Source: Theocolax elegans (taxonomy: Eukaryota > Arthropoda > Insecta > Hymenoptera > Cerocephalidae). From it: DNA of 64,000 nucleotides. This document shows positions 32,942 through 42,600 of this stretch, in pieces. The position numbers and the translations under genes were made by a program. Where the stretch lies: the NCBI GenBank assembly GCA_026168455.1, contig CM047431.1, positions 27,221,569-27,285,568 on the forward strand, read 5' to 3'. Each line of letters opens with the position of its first letter. The first letter of the stretch is position 1. The notes under the pieces are model-generated. The model was not told the DNA's origin, did not search any database, and saw only the letters and a program-made list of their open reading frames with translations.

Positions 32942-33790
32942 ATCTCCCCCCTGATAATATACATATGTATATGGGCTAGTGAGGCTCGCCTCACAAATGG
33001 TTGCTATAGTAAAAATAGAACAAGTAAACATTATTGCAAATGTCAAAATCCATGTCAGTTTAATTACAGCATTAGTTAATTAATTATTGTTAATTAAGCC
33101 TTACTAAAATGAGTGATAAACTGACATTTGATCGTTTATTGCTATTTAGTAGGGTAAATAAGAATCGAATAAGAACCGCTTCTCGTGGAGCGTATAACCC
33201 AATTGACTGCTGGCAACTGCCTGGTAATTTCAGTCCCATTATAAAAAACCCATCTTTGTAACCTTTTTTATTATTTATATCAAAACTAGTTGATATAATT
33301 ATTTGAAATTTTTGCAGTTTATGACCATTTAAATGTTCTTTAATAGTAAATTTTTTCAGCACAGTCGATCAATTAATTTCCCAAATATAAAATACTAAAA
33401 AAATCGTTTTTTTAAATAACAAAAAATTAATAGAGATAATTTAAAAATACATAATCGAGCAGATACATTTTTATACTTTTTATAAAGTACATTTTGTCCC
33501 ATTAAAAAATGAAAAGTATTATTAAAATTTTGAAAATTAATTATTCAAAAATCGAAAGTTGTGATTAAAAAAAACTATTCGAGGGATAAATAACCAAATT
33601 CTTTTCCGGAATTCGCAGCATAATAAGGAAACTACATGCGCAAGCTGAGCGATATTGATCAAGTAGTTTGGGAAATTCAGCGATATAAATACATACATAC
33701 TCATGTGACGTCCCACATAGACGTCTACATTATTACAAATATTCATTTTTAATAATTTTGATTTTATTCTGATATATATATGCACTCATA

Positions 33791-34225
33791 ACCGACGCGG
33801 TGGCGGAGTGGTGGAACCGTACCTCGGCCGATCGCGAAAGTTAAGCAGCGCTGAGCGCGGTTAGTACTTGGATGGGAGACCATTCTCGTGCGGCTTTCGT
33901 GATCGGTTAGGTGTTTTTCACATTCCACAACGTGAGCGGGAGGTGTGAAACATTCGGTTTCGGTGTCAAGGCCTACGCAATGTGACTTTGACACCCAAAA
34001 AGAATGTTTCGAATACACCGGCCATCTCGGGTGAGGTTTTCCCTGCTTCACAGGTTTCCCTCATCCACGGGCATAACCCCGGGCGAATGCGAGATGGTGG
34101 GGTTTTTAAGGCAGGGATAAAGCACCCACACATAGGTGGTAGGTGAACACCGTTAAAGTCCCCCAGGGGATAAACGGTAGGAAGTGCCAGGGAAAAAGAG
34201 GGCACAAAATCAAGAAAAATCAAGA
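33791..34225 (+). mobile_element. 5S rRNA-derived SINE
   Basis: Positions 33,826-33,882 closely follow the internal promoter of eukaryotic 5S rRNA: AAGTTAAGCAGCG, then GCGGTTAGTACTTGGATGGG and AGACC. The first 35 bases diverge from true 5S, and about 330 bp of unrelated body ending AATCAAGAAAAATCAAG follows. The element is flanked by a target duplication ATATATGCACTCATA (33,776-33,790 and 34,226-34,240). A duplication at its ends and a 5S-like head make it a SINE and not a 5S gene. It needs LINE machinery supplied in trans. Confidence 0.85.
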
Positions 34226-34240
34226 ATATATGCACTCATA

Positions 34241-35200
34241 AAAATTAACCCATAAAGCCTTTAAATAAATTTACAAATTTTGCTCAATCAGTCGTTACAC
34301 GCAGTGAGGTCGGTCGCTGACCTGCGAACATGCCGATTTGACAATTATTAACTACTCCCACCTACGCCGAATCTGAATCGCGTTCATCGCTGATTGGCCC
34401 GCGACTCTCATATGGTTCTAGAACATTCGCGAGTCCATCTTTCTTTTGAGTCTTTATGAACCCGCGAACTCACCATCTAACGCCTTTAGTCTTCAGTCTT
34501 GTTCTTGAATCTCGTGAGACTCGTGGTAACAGTGAGCGAAGTGCCCGCCGTTTTAGATTCCGGCGTAAGTATATTGTGAAATTCATATACACAATTTAAA
34601 AGTGTATAAAAGCTTAAAATATAAGGGATCGTCCCCATGCTTGCCCTTTTAAGCTAATCGCGATATAAGATATATAGATCATTTGGAGGCTACTTCAATT
34701 TAGAGATTCACCAAGGTTTCTAAACGAGTAGTTAGATTTGTATTAATTCATTCGTGAAATATTTTTCTAACAGAGATTCACCAAGGTCTCTAGAAAAATA
34801 TATAAAACTTAGAATTGTATTTAGAGAAAATAAAACTCGAATTTGGCCACGAAGACTATTCGTGTAGTTTTAATCTTATGTTAAAATAAAAAGATTAAAT
34901 AAATAATCAAATAAACACAAAATATATCTCAATTTCATTAAATAAACCTAAAGAAACTGACAAACACAATATCCTCATCAAGAAGTATTAACGCCGGATA
35001 ACGTGACACATCATCTACACGTAAGTACAGAATCGTAGACTTCATAAAGTTACGCCTATTAGACCGTCACACGTGACGTTTGCAAATTTACTTAACAACT
35101 TTGAGTAACGTTACATAAAACGTCAGGAAAACCTAGTTATATGTTGTATGACCAGAGTGGCGTCACGCGTAACTACAACATCATCTACCACCTGTGACAA
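34241..35200. other. LTR-like block and spacer, uncertain
   Basis: Positions about 34,292-35,010 have LTR-like traits on the plus strand: GTTACACGCAGTGAGGTCGG at the start, TATAAAAGC at about 34,600, AATAAAACTC at about 34,830 and an end near CGTGACA. I see no partner LTR or target duplication, so it may be a solo LTR of another family or chance. No protein is recognisable. Confidence 0.3.
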
Positions 35201-35395
35201 ACGTTACGTGACGCGTGATATTGAAACGTTACGTGACGCGTGATATAGAAACGTTACGTGACGCATGGTATAGAAACGTTACGTGACGCATGGTATAGAA
35301 ACGTTACGTGACGCGTGGTATAGAAACGTTACGTGACGCGTAATATAGAAGAGTTACGTGACGCGTGATATAGAAACGTTACGTGACGCGTGATA
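35201..35395. repeat. 25-bp tandem array, about eight copies
   Basis: The unit ACGTTACGTGACGCGTGATA plus TAGAA is repeated in perfect register from 35,201, with changes such as GCATGG for GCGTGA. Related pieces GTCACGCGTAAC (about 35,162) and ACGTGACA (about 35,000) flank it. A minisatellite rich in ACGTGAC, with no spacers. Confidence 0.9.
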
Positions 35396-35879
35396 ATCGT
35401 GACTTATAAGAACTAAGAGGCTCCGGAGCTGACAGTAGTTTCACATTAAAACAAAAATAATTTAATGTTAAGGTGAACTACTCGCGCCTGACACCGTCTT
35501 GATAAGCCGGGTCATAACACTCACACACATCCATACAGACATTTTCTAAAAACAGGTGATTGCGCCTCTTAACATCTCAAAACATAATCCTAATATGTGT
35601 TTAGCAAATCGAAAAATTTTATTATTACAAAGCTACCTCTATAAAGAAGCAATACTGTGCAGAACATCAACTTTTAAAATACTACATAAAATCGCTATGT
35701 ACACTGAGAAAAAAGTAAATCCGGGACAAACTGATTATTGGGATAAAAATTACCCTGTTGTCGGTTAAAAATTACACAGATACGAGGCAAAATTTATAAT
35801 GTAGCAGGATAATATAGACAGGTACTAGAGAGCTAGTTAGTCCGACTTTTCCTATCTTTACAGGGTAAAAATTATTAGA
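35396..35879. other. Unassigned spacer
   Basis: No gene or repeat that I can support. The 70-codon open frame at 35,556-35,768 has no recognisable motif. Confidence 0.3.
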
Positions 35880-37452
35880 ATTTTTTCTCCGTGTACTTAT
35901 ATTCCTGCTAACTTGATGTCATTTTGGCAGATCAGCGCGTTAAAAAAAAAAGTTCACGACAATTTTTCTTTGTTCGCGAATAATTTATTACATACCTATT
36001 ATTCACTAAACATAAGTTTAGGAGGAAGCAATATGATTTTTTCGTATTTTACACCATATCTTTAGTTTACGACAAAAAAAACGGCAAATTCTTAGTCTGG
36101 TATTATTATCCTAGTTTTACGCCTTAATAGTTTTTTGCAGCTGGTCCAGTCAACTTGATGTCATTCTGGCAGGCCAGCCCGTTTTTTTTAAAGAAAAGTT
36201 AACGACAATTTTTTATTGTTCGCAAAAATTTATTACCTGGCTTTTATTCTCTAAAACTAAGTTTATTTTTATGTCACTAAGCATGCAGAAAATTTATCGT
36301 CTGTTTTCGCGCTTCCAAAAATTTAATTTTGCATAAAAAGTATAAAAAATGATTTTTCCATATTTTACACTATACCCCTAGTTTACGGCAAAAAAAACGG
36401 CAAATTCTTAGCCTGGAATTATAAACCTAGTATTACTCGTTAATGGTTTTTTGCAGCTGGCCCTGCCAACTTGATGTCATTCTGGCAGGCCAGCTCGGTT
36501 TTTTTAAAGAAACGTTAACGACAAATATTTTTTGTTCGCGAATAATTTATTACTTGGCTATTATTCACTAAAAGAAAGTTTATTTTTATGTCACTAAGCA
36601 TTCAGAAAATTTATCGTCTGTTTTCGCGTTTCCAAAAATTTAATTTGCATAAGAATTATAAAAAATGATTTTTCCATATTTTACACAATACCCCTAGTTT
36701 ACGGCAAAAAACGGCAAATTCTTAGCCTGGAATTATTATCCTAGTGTTACTCGTTAAGGGGATGTCGGACCCGTAGCCTCCATCAAAAGCCGCGAGATTG
36801 AGCGGCTTCGAATGGCGCTGTAGTCAGGTGTCGATTTCTACAATAAACGTACTTAAAACATAAATTATAAATTTTGCAGCTACATAGAGCTGTTGAAAGA
36901 TACTTTCTCCCCTAGCTATGACTAAACTTAAGGTAATTATAATATTACTCTTGGCAGCAAATGTTTATTTTTTTTAAAAAATGTGAAATACGTCTCATAT
37001 TCAATGAATCTATATCTGCCGTAATGCTACACGCAACGTATTTCACATTTTTTTAAAAAAATAAACATTTGCTGCCAAGAGTAATATTATAATTACCTTA
37101 AGTTTAGTCATAGCTAGGGGGGAAAGTATCTTTCAACAGCTCTATGTAGCTGCAAAATTTATAATTTATGTTTTAAGTATGTTTATCGTAGAAATCGACA
37201 CCTGACTACAGCGCCATTCGAAGCCGCGAGATCGAGCGGCTTTTGATGGAGGCTATAGCTCCGACATCCCCTTAATGGTATTTGGCAGCTGGCCCTGCCA
37301 ACTTGATGTCGTTCTGGCAGGCCAGCTCGGTTTTTTTATAAAAATTTCGCGGCAAATTTTTTACTTCCACGGATAATTTACGGATAATTTACGGCAAATT
37401 ATCCGTGGATTTTTTTTTATTTTAATAAAAGTTGTCCTGCCAACTTGAAAAA
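35880..37452 (-). repeat. Inverted cluster of the 312-bp hairpin-bearing family
   Basis: Minus-orientation units of the family at 5,655-6,440. Hairpin cores lie near 36,143, 36,456 and 37,286 (GGCCCTGCCAACTTGATGTC then ATTCTGGCAGGCCAGC). The right end (37,330-37,452) matches 3,781-3,960 in reverse, including AAAAGTTGTCCTGCCAACTT, which may be the outer end of the element. One unit is interrupted by the palindromic MITE at 36,758. Confidence 0.8.
36758..37271. mobile_element. Palindromic MITE with TTAA target duplication
   Basis: A 514-bp near-perfect palindrome (arms about 235 bp) with ends GGGGATGTCGGACC... and its complement, flanked by TTAA at 36,754-36,757 and 37,272-37,275. Deleting it plus one TTAA restores the hairpin-repeat consensus ACTCGTTAATGG, so the insertion is exact. 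TTAA targets are used by piggyBac-type transposases, which makes this a piggyBac-like non-autonomous element. A lone matching end (TTAAGGGGATATCGGACCC) occurs at 51,598. Confidence 0.92.
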
Positions 37453-37690
37453 CGTAGAAACATCTTCAGAATATAGAAAAAAAATTTTAGGTGTTAAAAA
37501 TAATTTGCCTAAGAGTTATTCGACCATGAAAAATGGAAATTTTTCAATTTTTTAGATAAATTGCTATTTTTAAAGCCATTTATCACAAAATCTATAGATT
37601 TTTTTTTAAAAAACCTTACAAACAACTGTTGTTCAAAGTAATCTTTAAAACTTATCTACCTGGGTTACAATTCTTAATTTTAAAATCTCG
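37453..37690. repeat. Fragment of the 840-bp foldback family
   Basis: ATAGAAAAAAAATTTTAGGT, AATTTGCCTAAGAGTTATTC and GGGTTACAATTCTTAATTTT match the left arm of the foldback at 21,141-21,980 in order. Only one arm is present and both ends are missing. Confidence 0.75.
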
Positions 37691-37699
37691 AAAGGTACA

Positions 37700-38080
37700 C
37701 TCTAAGTCTAAAAGTGTAAAATTTGGAAGTAAAAATATTAAAACGTTCAATTTAATCTTTACAAAAGAATAAAAACAAGATTTTACACTTTATAAAGATA
37801 AAATAATCGAATTTACACTTTACAAAGATTAAAATGTGAAATTAAACATTATAAAGATTAAAAATGGTTACGAGATTTTTAAAAGATTAAATTATGAAAT
37901 TTACACTTTACAAAGATTAAATTATGGTATTTACACTTTTGTAAAAGATTAAATGGCACATTTTCAACTTTATAAAGTGTAAAAATGGTCACGATATTTT
38001 TAAAAAGATTATATTATGGAATTTACATTTTTGCAAATGATTAAACGATATATTTTTAACTGTGTAAAGTGTAAAAAGTA
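37700..38080. repeat. Degenerate short tandem repeats
   Basis: Irregular copies of TTTACACTTTACAAAGATTAAA separated by short AT-rich pieces. No gene. Confidence 0.6.
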
Positions 38081-38194
38081 AATTTTAATTGTAAATAATA
38101 ATTTAATTAAATAATGTTTAATTACCCTATAATTCTAAGCTCCCCTCCAAGGGGCACAATTTAAATATAAGTTCCGATATAAGTATGAGTATAT

Positions 38195-38290
38195 GTAACA
38201 ATAGCCATGAGCGCTATGGCGCATGCATTTTGCTGTAACCATTGAGTCTCGGGTTCAAATCCTAAAACTCAAATTTTTTTTTATGTATTT
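38195..38290 (+). repeat. tRNA-like sequence (SINE head or tRNA pseudogene)
   Basis: AGCCATGAGCGCTATGGCGC is followed about 30 bp later by a good B box, CGGGTTCAAATCC, and a T-run at 38,273. The acceptor stem does not close, so a functional tRNA is unlikely. It borders the truncated end of the Gypsy-B downstream ORF. Confidence 0.4.
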
Positions 38291-38934
38291 AACACTTTTT
38301 TTTCGTACTCCCGGCCAATCGCACACGAAGCAACGGCGGGACTTGCCCTGTCCCGGTGGAGCCGGAGTTCCTGATGGTTTGCTGGGCGGCTGCCTCATGC
38401 CCGTCTTGGCGGCTATGGCCGCTTCCGCGGCTTGCCGTGCGGCCTCGTGCGCCCTTGCCTGGGCTTCGCTCCGTTTTCGCTGGGTCTCTCTCTCCTCCTT
38501 GGACCGGCGGAGCAGCACCAGGCGGGCCTCTTCGGCGTTCTTTTCCGCCTGTCGGGCCGTCGCGCGATTACGACGGAAGTCGTCGAGGAGTGCCAACTCC
38601 TCCAGGCGGTCGGCTACCCCCTGGTTCCATGCTTGGGAGAAGGCGTGGAATCCCGGGAGGACATCGTGGACTTCCTTCCAGTTTTGGAAGACCTTCCTCT
38701 CTACCGCGTCCGACCCGGTGGAAATACGAGACGCGTAGTCGAGTTGGGCCTCCATGAATTTCCACACCTCCCGGCGGTCCCTCCCCAAAATGGCCCTAAT
38801 CCCCCCTCTCGCTTTGTATTTAAATACTCCTCCATCCCCACCATCGCGCCGCTGCTGGCACGGGGGGGGGGGGGGGGGGGTCTTCCAGACGTCGACGGAG
38901 AACTCGTCGAGTCGGGCTCAGGTTTGGTTTCCAT
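38255..38934 (-). pseudogene. Gypsy-B downstream ORF, coiled coil with partial zinc knuckle
   Basis: The minus-strand ATG at 38,934 lies about 8 codons after the stop of the preceding frame. The protein starts METKPEPDSTSSP, has a poly-Pro run encoded by the C homopolymer at 38,861-38,880, then GMEEYLNTKREGG. After a one-base slip in a G run near 38,800 it continues VWKFMEAQLDYASRI, LPGFHAFSQAWNQGVADRLE and a long Ala/Arg/Glu-rich helix (TARQAEKNAEEARLVLLRRS). It ends RRCFVCDWPG, the first half of a CCHC zinc knuckle, cut off at the tRNA-like sequence. No signal peptide or membrane segment is visible, so it is not a standard envelope protein despite its position. It is more gag-like. Function unknown. 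Confidence 0.5.
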
Positions 38935-38958
38935 CTATTAATCAGAGGAAAAGGCAGT

Positions 38959-39307
38959 TTAATTTTCGCTATCTTTTTCCCGTTTCGATTGCGCACGCGT
39001 TTTCTTAACGATTACCGATGGTCCTGTTCCCCTGACTACGGGTTCTATGTCAATAGTTTCTACACCGCATTTCCCTATCCTCTTATCGTGGAGTCTCGCG
39101 ACGGTTTTTGCAGATTTTCGCGGACGGCCGCGCTTTTGTACGTTCAGCGTTTTGACCCTCGCAGGGGTCTGTTTTCGCACGATGATGTCACCCGCTATGA
39201 CTCACGCAGGAGTCCGCACGCAATCTGGTGACTGTACGCTCGCATGGGGCGGGTCGCGCGTCCCCCCTCTCCGACGACGTCCCTCGGCGGATGTTCCTCC
39301 TCTTCAT
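38959..39307 (-). pseudogene. Gypsy-B integrase tail with AT-hook
   Basis: Downstream of the integrase C-terminal domain, one frame reads an acidic stretch DLDVDEEEEHPPRD. The next frame reads VKTLNVQKRGRPRKSAKTVA and then VIVKKTRAQSKREKDSEN, ending in a stop at about 38,959. KRGRPRK is a canonical AT-hook, a minor-groove binding motif. It could target integration to AT-rich DNA, much as chromodomains do in other Gypsy elements; that role is inference. The blocks are in different frames, so at least one frameshift separates them, or they form a separate small ORF. Confidence 0.5.
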
Positions 39308-40408
39308 CTACGTCGAGATCCGGTGAAAGGCAGTGTTTAGGTGTTCGGCGTGTGTCAGGTCGGTCACCTTACCTTCTTTATCCAACAACGTGTAAGTATT
39401 GAATACTGGTTGGCCTATTATAATATACGGACCTGTCGCCTTTGGAGCCAGCTTAGCCGAAATACCTTGAGCTGCCCAGGATAAGACTCTATTCTTTTTC
39501 CACACCAGGTCTCCTACGGTGAAAGGTGTGTCCCTCCTTTTGGCGTTATAATAGCTCGCTTGTCGCTCATGTTGTTGATCTGAACGTGCGGCTGCAGACT
39601 CATGTATTTCTTTAAGCTTTTTAAGTCACTCTTGCAACAGCTCTATTTTACTGCACTGCTCCTCTTCAATGCCGGCTCGATCATGGTTTCTTTTGATGGT
39701 ACCGGGAGGCATAGGCTGTCGTCCGTATTTCAACATTGCCGGAGTTGTACCCGTAGACTCGTGTACGGTGTTGTTCAGCGAGAATACAAGCTCCGGTAGT
39801 TTCTCGTCCCAGGTATTGTGGTTTTCCTCTATGAAAGCCACAATTCTGGTTTTCAACGTTCGGTTGACACGTTCAACCGGGTTCGCTTGGGGAAAATATG
39901 GCGGAGTGGTGGTATGATGTATCCCCACCTCTTGTAGGTATTCGTCGACGGCCTTATTGTTGAATTCGGTACCGTTATCCGACAGAAATACCTCAGGAGT
40001 ACCACAACTTAAAACTATTCTCTCTTTGAACTCCTTGAGAATGATTTTCGCGGTGGCTTTGCGAATTGGTACACACTCTGGCCACCGGGTGAATAGATCC
40101 AAGAATACGAGGATGTATTCTTGTCCGCCCTTGCTTCGTACAAAGGGTCCGGTGATTACCCCCGCCACGACTTGCCAGGGACGTTTGACCGTGCGTTTTC
40201 CGATCAGTCCTGCAGGCGGTCACTGATCCATCTTGCATTGTTGGCCGACGAGACAACGGCGCACGTAGTCTTTCACGTCGTCATAATAACCTGGCCAGTA
40301 ATAGTACTTAGCCAGACTGGCAAACGTCTTTTCACGTCCGGCATGGCCAGACGTAGGAGAGTCGTGGCTTTCTTCGAGGACCGCTTTTCGGTGTTCCTTT
40401 GGAATCAC
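39308..40408 (-). pseudogene. Gypsy-B integrase
   Basis: The HHCC zinc domain is visible in HDSPTSGHAGREKTFASL and YVRRCLVGQQCKMDQ. The core carries YILVFLDLFTRWPECVPIRK (first Asp), VFLSDNGTEFNNKAVDEYLQ (second Asp), PYFPQANPVERVNRTLKTRI (with the catalytic Glu in VERVNR) and VFSLNNTVHESTGTTPAMLK. The C-terminal domain continues with KKNRVLSWAAQGISAKLAPK and TGPYIIIGQPVFNTYTLLDK, the GPY/F module of Gypsy integrases. Frame changes lie near 40,200 and between 39,626 and 39,505. The catalytic triad is present. Confidence 0.9.
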
Positions 40409-40499
40409 TAGCTTCTACGCGTCCTCGTCTCCGAGTGTTTCTTCGATTAACTCGTTTGGCTTGTGGAAGTATAGTCGTCCTCCAACACACTTCCAACGA

Positions 40500-41120
40500 G
40501 GGAAATCTCTTGGACTAGATTTTACTCGTTTCAACCAATTTTGAAACCACTCGTCTTTGGGACTCCTCTACCCAAGATATTGCGTCGATGGCGAGGGCCT
40601 CCTCCTCGCTCATCCGCGATAGCGCGTCGGGCACGTAGTTCAGGGCGCCCTTCCGATGCTCCACATCAAAACTGTGACCCTGCAACTCTAGTGCCCATCT
40701 CGCTAATCTACCCGTTAGGCTGTGTAAGCTACGCAGCCAACGTAAGCTACTGTGGTCGGTTATAACGCGAAAATGATAGCCTTCTATATAAGGTCTATAT
40801 TTGCCAATCGCCCATATAACCGCCAGGCACTCTCGTTCCGTAACGCTATAATTGCGTTCGGCCTGGTTTAACGTCCTGCTGGCGAATTCCAGTACTCTCT
40901 CATCTCCATTAGTCACCTGGAGAAGCATTGCGCCAATGCCAGTGACGTTTGCATCCGTCTGTATAACGAACTCGACGTCGAACTCCGGCCTCGCTAGGAT
41001 GGGAGCAGTTGCGATCAGCGCCTTAATCTAATCGAATGCCTGTTGCTGCTCCTCGAGCCATTCAAACTTACGGTCCTTGTTGGTAAGTTTTGTCAGCGGC
41101 TCGGCCAAGGTAGCAGAGTC
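40500..41120 (-). pseudogene. Gypsy-B RNase H
   Basis: The segment opens LTKLTNKDRKFEWLEEQQQA and FVIQTDANVTGIGAML (first Asp). After one TAG stop near 41,027, which lies upstream of that Asp in the same frame, it continues LEFASRTLNQAERNYSVTER, the conserved Glu in ECLAVIWAIGKYRPYI, RVITDHSSLRWL (Asp) and YVPDALSR (last Asp). Apart from the single stop it looks complete. Confidence 0.88.
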
Positions 41121-42140
41121 TCATAAGAATTTCCGGTACCATGAACCCATACCAAGGAATCTTCTAAGTTGTTTTAGATTCTTGGGCGCCGGATAATTGA
41201 TGATCGGCTCGATTTTCTCGGGGTCTGGTCTGATTCCATCGCGATTCACCAGCACTCCGAGATATTTCACCTCAGTACGTCCAAATACACTTTTATCCCG
41301 ATTCACTGTGAGACTAGCCTCGTTGATTCTCTTCAGGACATACATTAGCCACTTTTCGTGTTCCTCAAAGGTCTCTGTGGCGATGATTATATCATCGAGG
41401 TACGAAAATGCATAGGGTTCGAGCTCAGGCCCTATGATTTTGTCCACTAATCTTTGGAACCTGGCTCCCGCCTGGGATAGGCTATAAGGCATCCTTTTAA
41501 ATTGGAATAAGCCTAACCCAGGTACTGTGAACGCGGTTATAGCCGCTGACTCCGGTCTTAGCGGTAACTGGTGGTACGCACTACTCAAGTCTAGCGTATT
41601 GATGTACCTCGCGTTCTTAAGTTTCCGTAGTATGCCGTCTATCTTAGGCAGCGGGTAAGCATCGGTTTTCGACACTGCATTGACCTTACGATAGTCGATA
41701 CAGAACCGATACTTTCCGTTCGGTTTACGGACCATCACTACGGGGCTTGACCACCCACTGGTCGACGGCTCAATCACTCCTGCGTCGAGCATCTCCTTAA
41801 CCTGGACGTGCATCTCTTCCTCTATTCGCTTAGAGACGGGATAATATTTCTGTTTTATTGGCCGCGTCGCACCCACGTCGATCGCGTACTCAATCAGAGA
41901 TGTACATCCCAACGGCCTCCCCGTTGTACCCAGGTATCGGTCAGCCAGTGTATGCAGTCTTTCTTGCTCCGCTTTGATCCAAAGTTTATTCTCGTTCGGA
42001 TCCAAAACTGCGCCAAAACCACGGATGAAGTCCGCTCCGACGTAACAGTCGATTTGATCGTCTGCAAGTACGGCTACGCAAATATCCCGTTTTATCCCGG
42101 CGATCTCGAAAGGCAGGTCTACATAACCAGCAATCACCAC
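41121..42140 (-). CDS. Gypsy-B reverse transcriptase
   Basis: A 339-codon uninterrupted frame. It begins with the protease tail CYVGADFIRGFGAVLDP, then linker and RT: MLDAGVIEPSTSGWSSPVVM, RKPNGKYRFCIDYRKVNAVS, INTLDLSSAYHQLPL (first catalytic Asp), FQFKRMPYSLSQAGARFQRL, YAFSYLDDIIIATETFEEHE (YLDD box), VNRDKSVFGRTEVKYLG and LKQLRRFLGMGSWYRKFL. All RT blocks of Ty3/Gypsy are present in order. It would be part of a pol polyprotein, so the ATG at 42,140 is just the first in-frame Met after a break. Confidence 0.93.
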   Translation of the reverse strand: MVIAGYVDLPFEIAGIKRDICVAVLADDQIDCYVGADFIRGFGAVLDPNENKLWIKAEQERLHTLADRYLGTTGRPLGCTSLIEYAIDVGATRPIKQKYYPVSKRIEEEMHVQVKEMLDAGVIEPSTSGWSSPVVMVRKPNGKYRFCIDYRKVNAVSKTDAYPLPKIDGILRKLKNARYINTLDLSSAYHQLPLRPESAAITAFTVPGLGLFQFKRMPYSLSQAGARFQRLVDKIIGPELEPYAFSYLDDIIIATETFEEHEKWLMYVLKRINEASLTVNRDKSVFGRTEVKYLGVLVNRDGIRPDPEKIEPIINYPAPKNLKQLRRFLGMGSWYRKFL

Positions 42141-42149
42141 CGTCTGGTT

Positions 42150-42600
42150 TCATGGTACTTTCGCTATTCTTCCGTTGCTCGGGATGAGTCGACAGCCGCA
42201 GGCCGTGGCTAATTGTAGACCTATCGAACCCATTACCGTGCGCGATGCTCCAGTATCGAACAAGGCGCGTACGCGGTAGCGAGCAATGCCCACTTGGACC
42301 CACCAACGACTTTCTTTCTCACTCGGAGGGTCTTCACCTCCAGCCCTATCATCCTGATCTCTAGTAGCGGCTGCTGTTTGGTGTTGATCCGACCTTTCCG
42401 TCGATCCCACTAAATTCGGGCTGATACAACCGCTAGACTTCTCGGGCTCAGCCGACAGCGAGTTCCTCCCGATGGTGCCAGACGGTGATTTCATCTTGCT
42501 CAGGTTCTTCAACGAAATCCCTTGGCTCGTAATCTCCTAGGAGCCATTTTGTCAGACGACTTAACTTGTCAAATTTATTGCCTGTATCTTTAAGTGACAG
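42150..42600 (-). pseudogene. Gypsy-B protease and gag-pol linker
   Basis: The upstream frame (about 42,600-42,490) reads LSRLTKWLLGDYEPRDFVEE, then shifts. From 42,512 a frame runs through PSEKESRWWVQVGIARYRV to the retropepsin active site RALFDTGASRTVMGS, with catalytic Asp in DTG. It stops at 42,150 and RT-side sequence resumes at 42,140 in another frame. The enzyme would process the polyprotein. No capsid or zinc-knuckle sequence is found upstream, where gag normally lies. Confidence 0.8.

Larger units (their letters stand above)
30385..33540. repeat. Diverged foldback enclosing an LTR
   Basis: A left arm (about 30,385-30,980) and right arm (about 33,060-33,540) are inverted copies with many substitutions. 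CTGAAAAAATTTACGATAAA at about 30,566 matches the complement near 33,350, and CTACTAAATAGCAATAAACT near 30,940 matches the complement near 33,150. The short open frames at 30,550-30,735 (+) and 33,090-33,362 (-) are the same arm read from each side and are not genes. The centre is occupied by an LTR (31,074-32,941). Confidence 0.6.

Noticed and set aside
33791..33915. Functional 5S rRNA gene
   Set aside because: Only the internal promoter region matches well; the first 35 bases diverge and the unit has a SINE-like tail and target duplication.
38223..38941. Long plus-strand open frames (171, 133 and 169 codons)
   Set aside because: They lie opposite the minus-strand coiled-coil ORF in GC-rich DNA and have no recognisable domain; the minus strand agrees with the direction of the adjacent pol.
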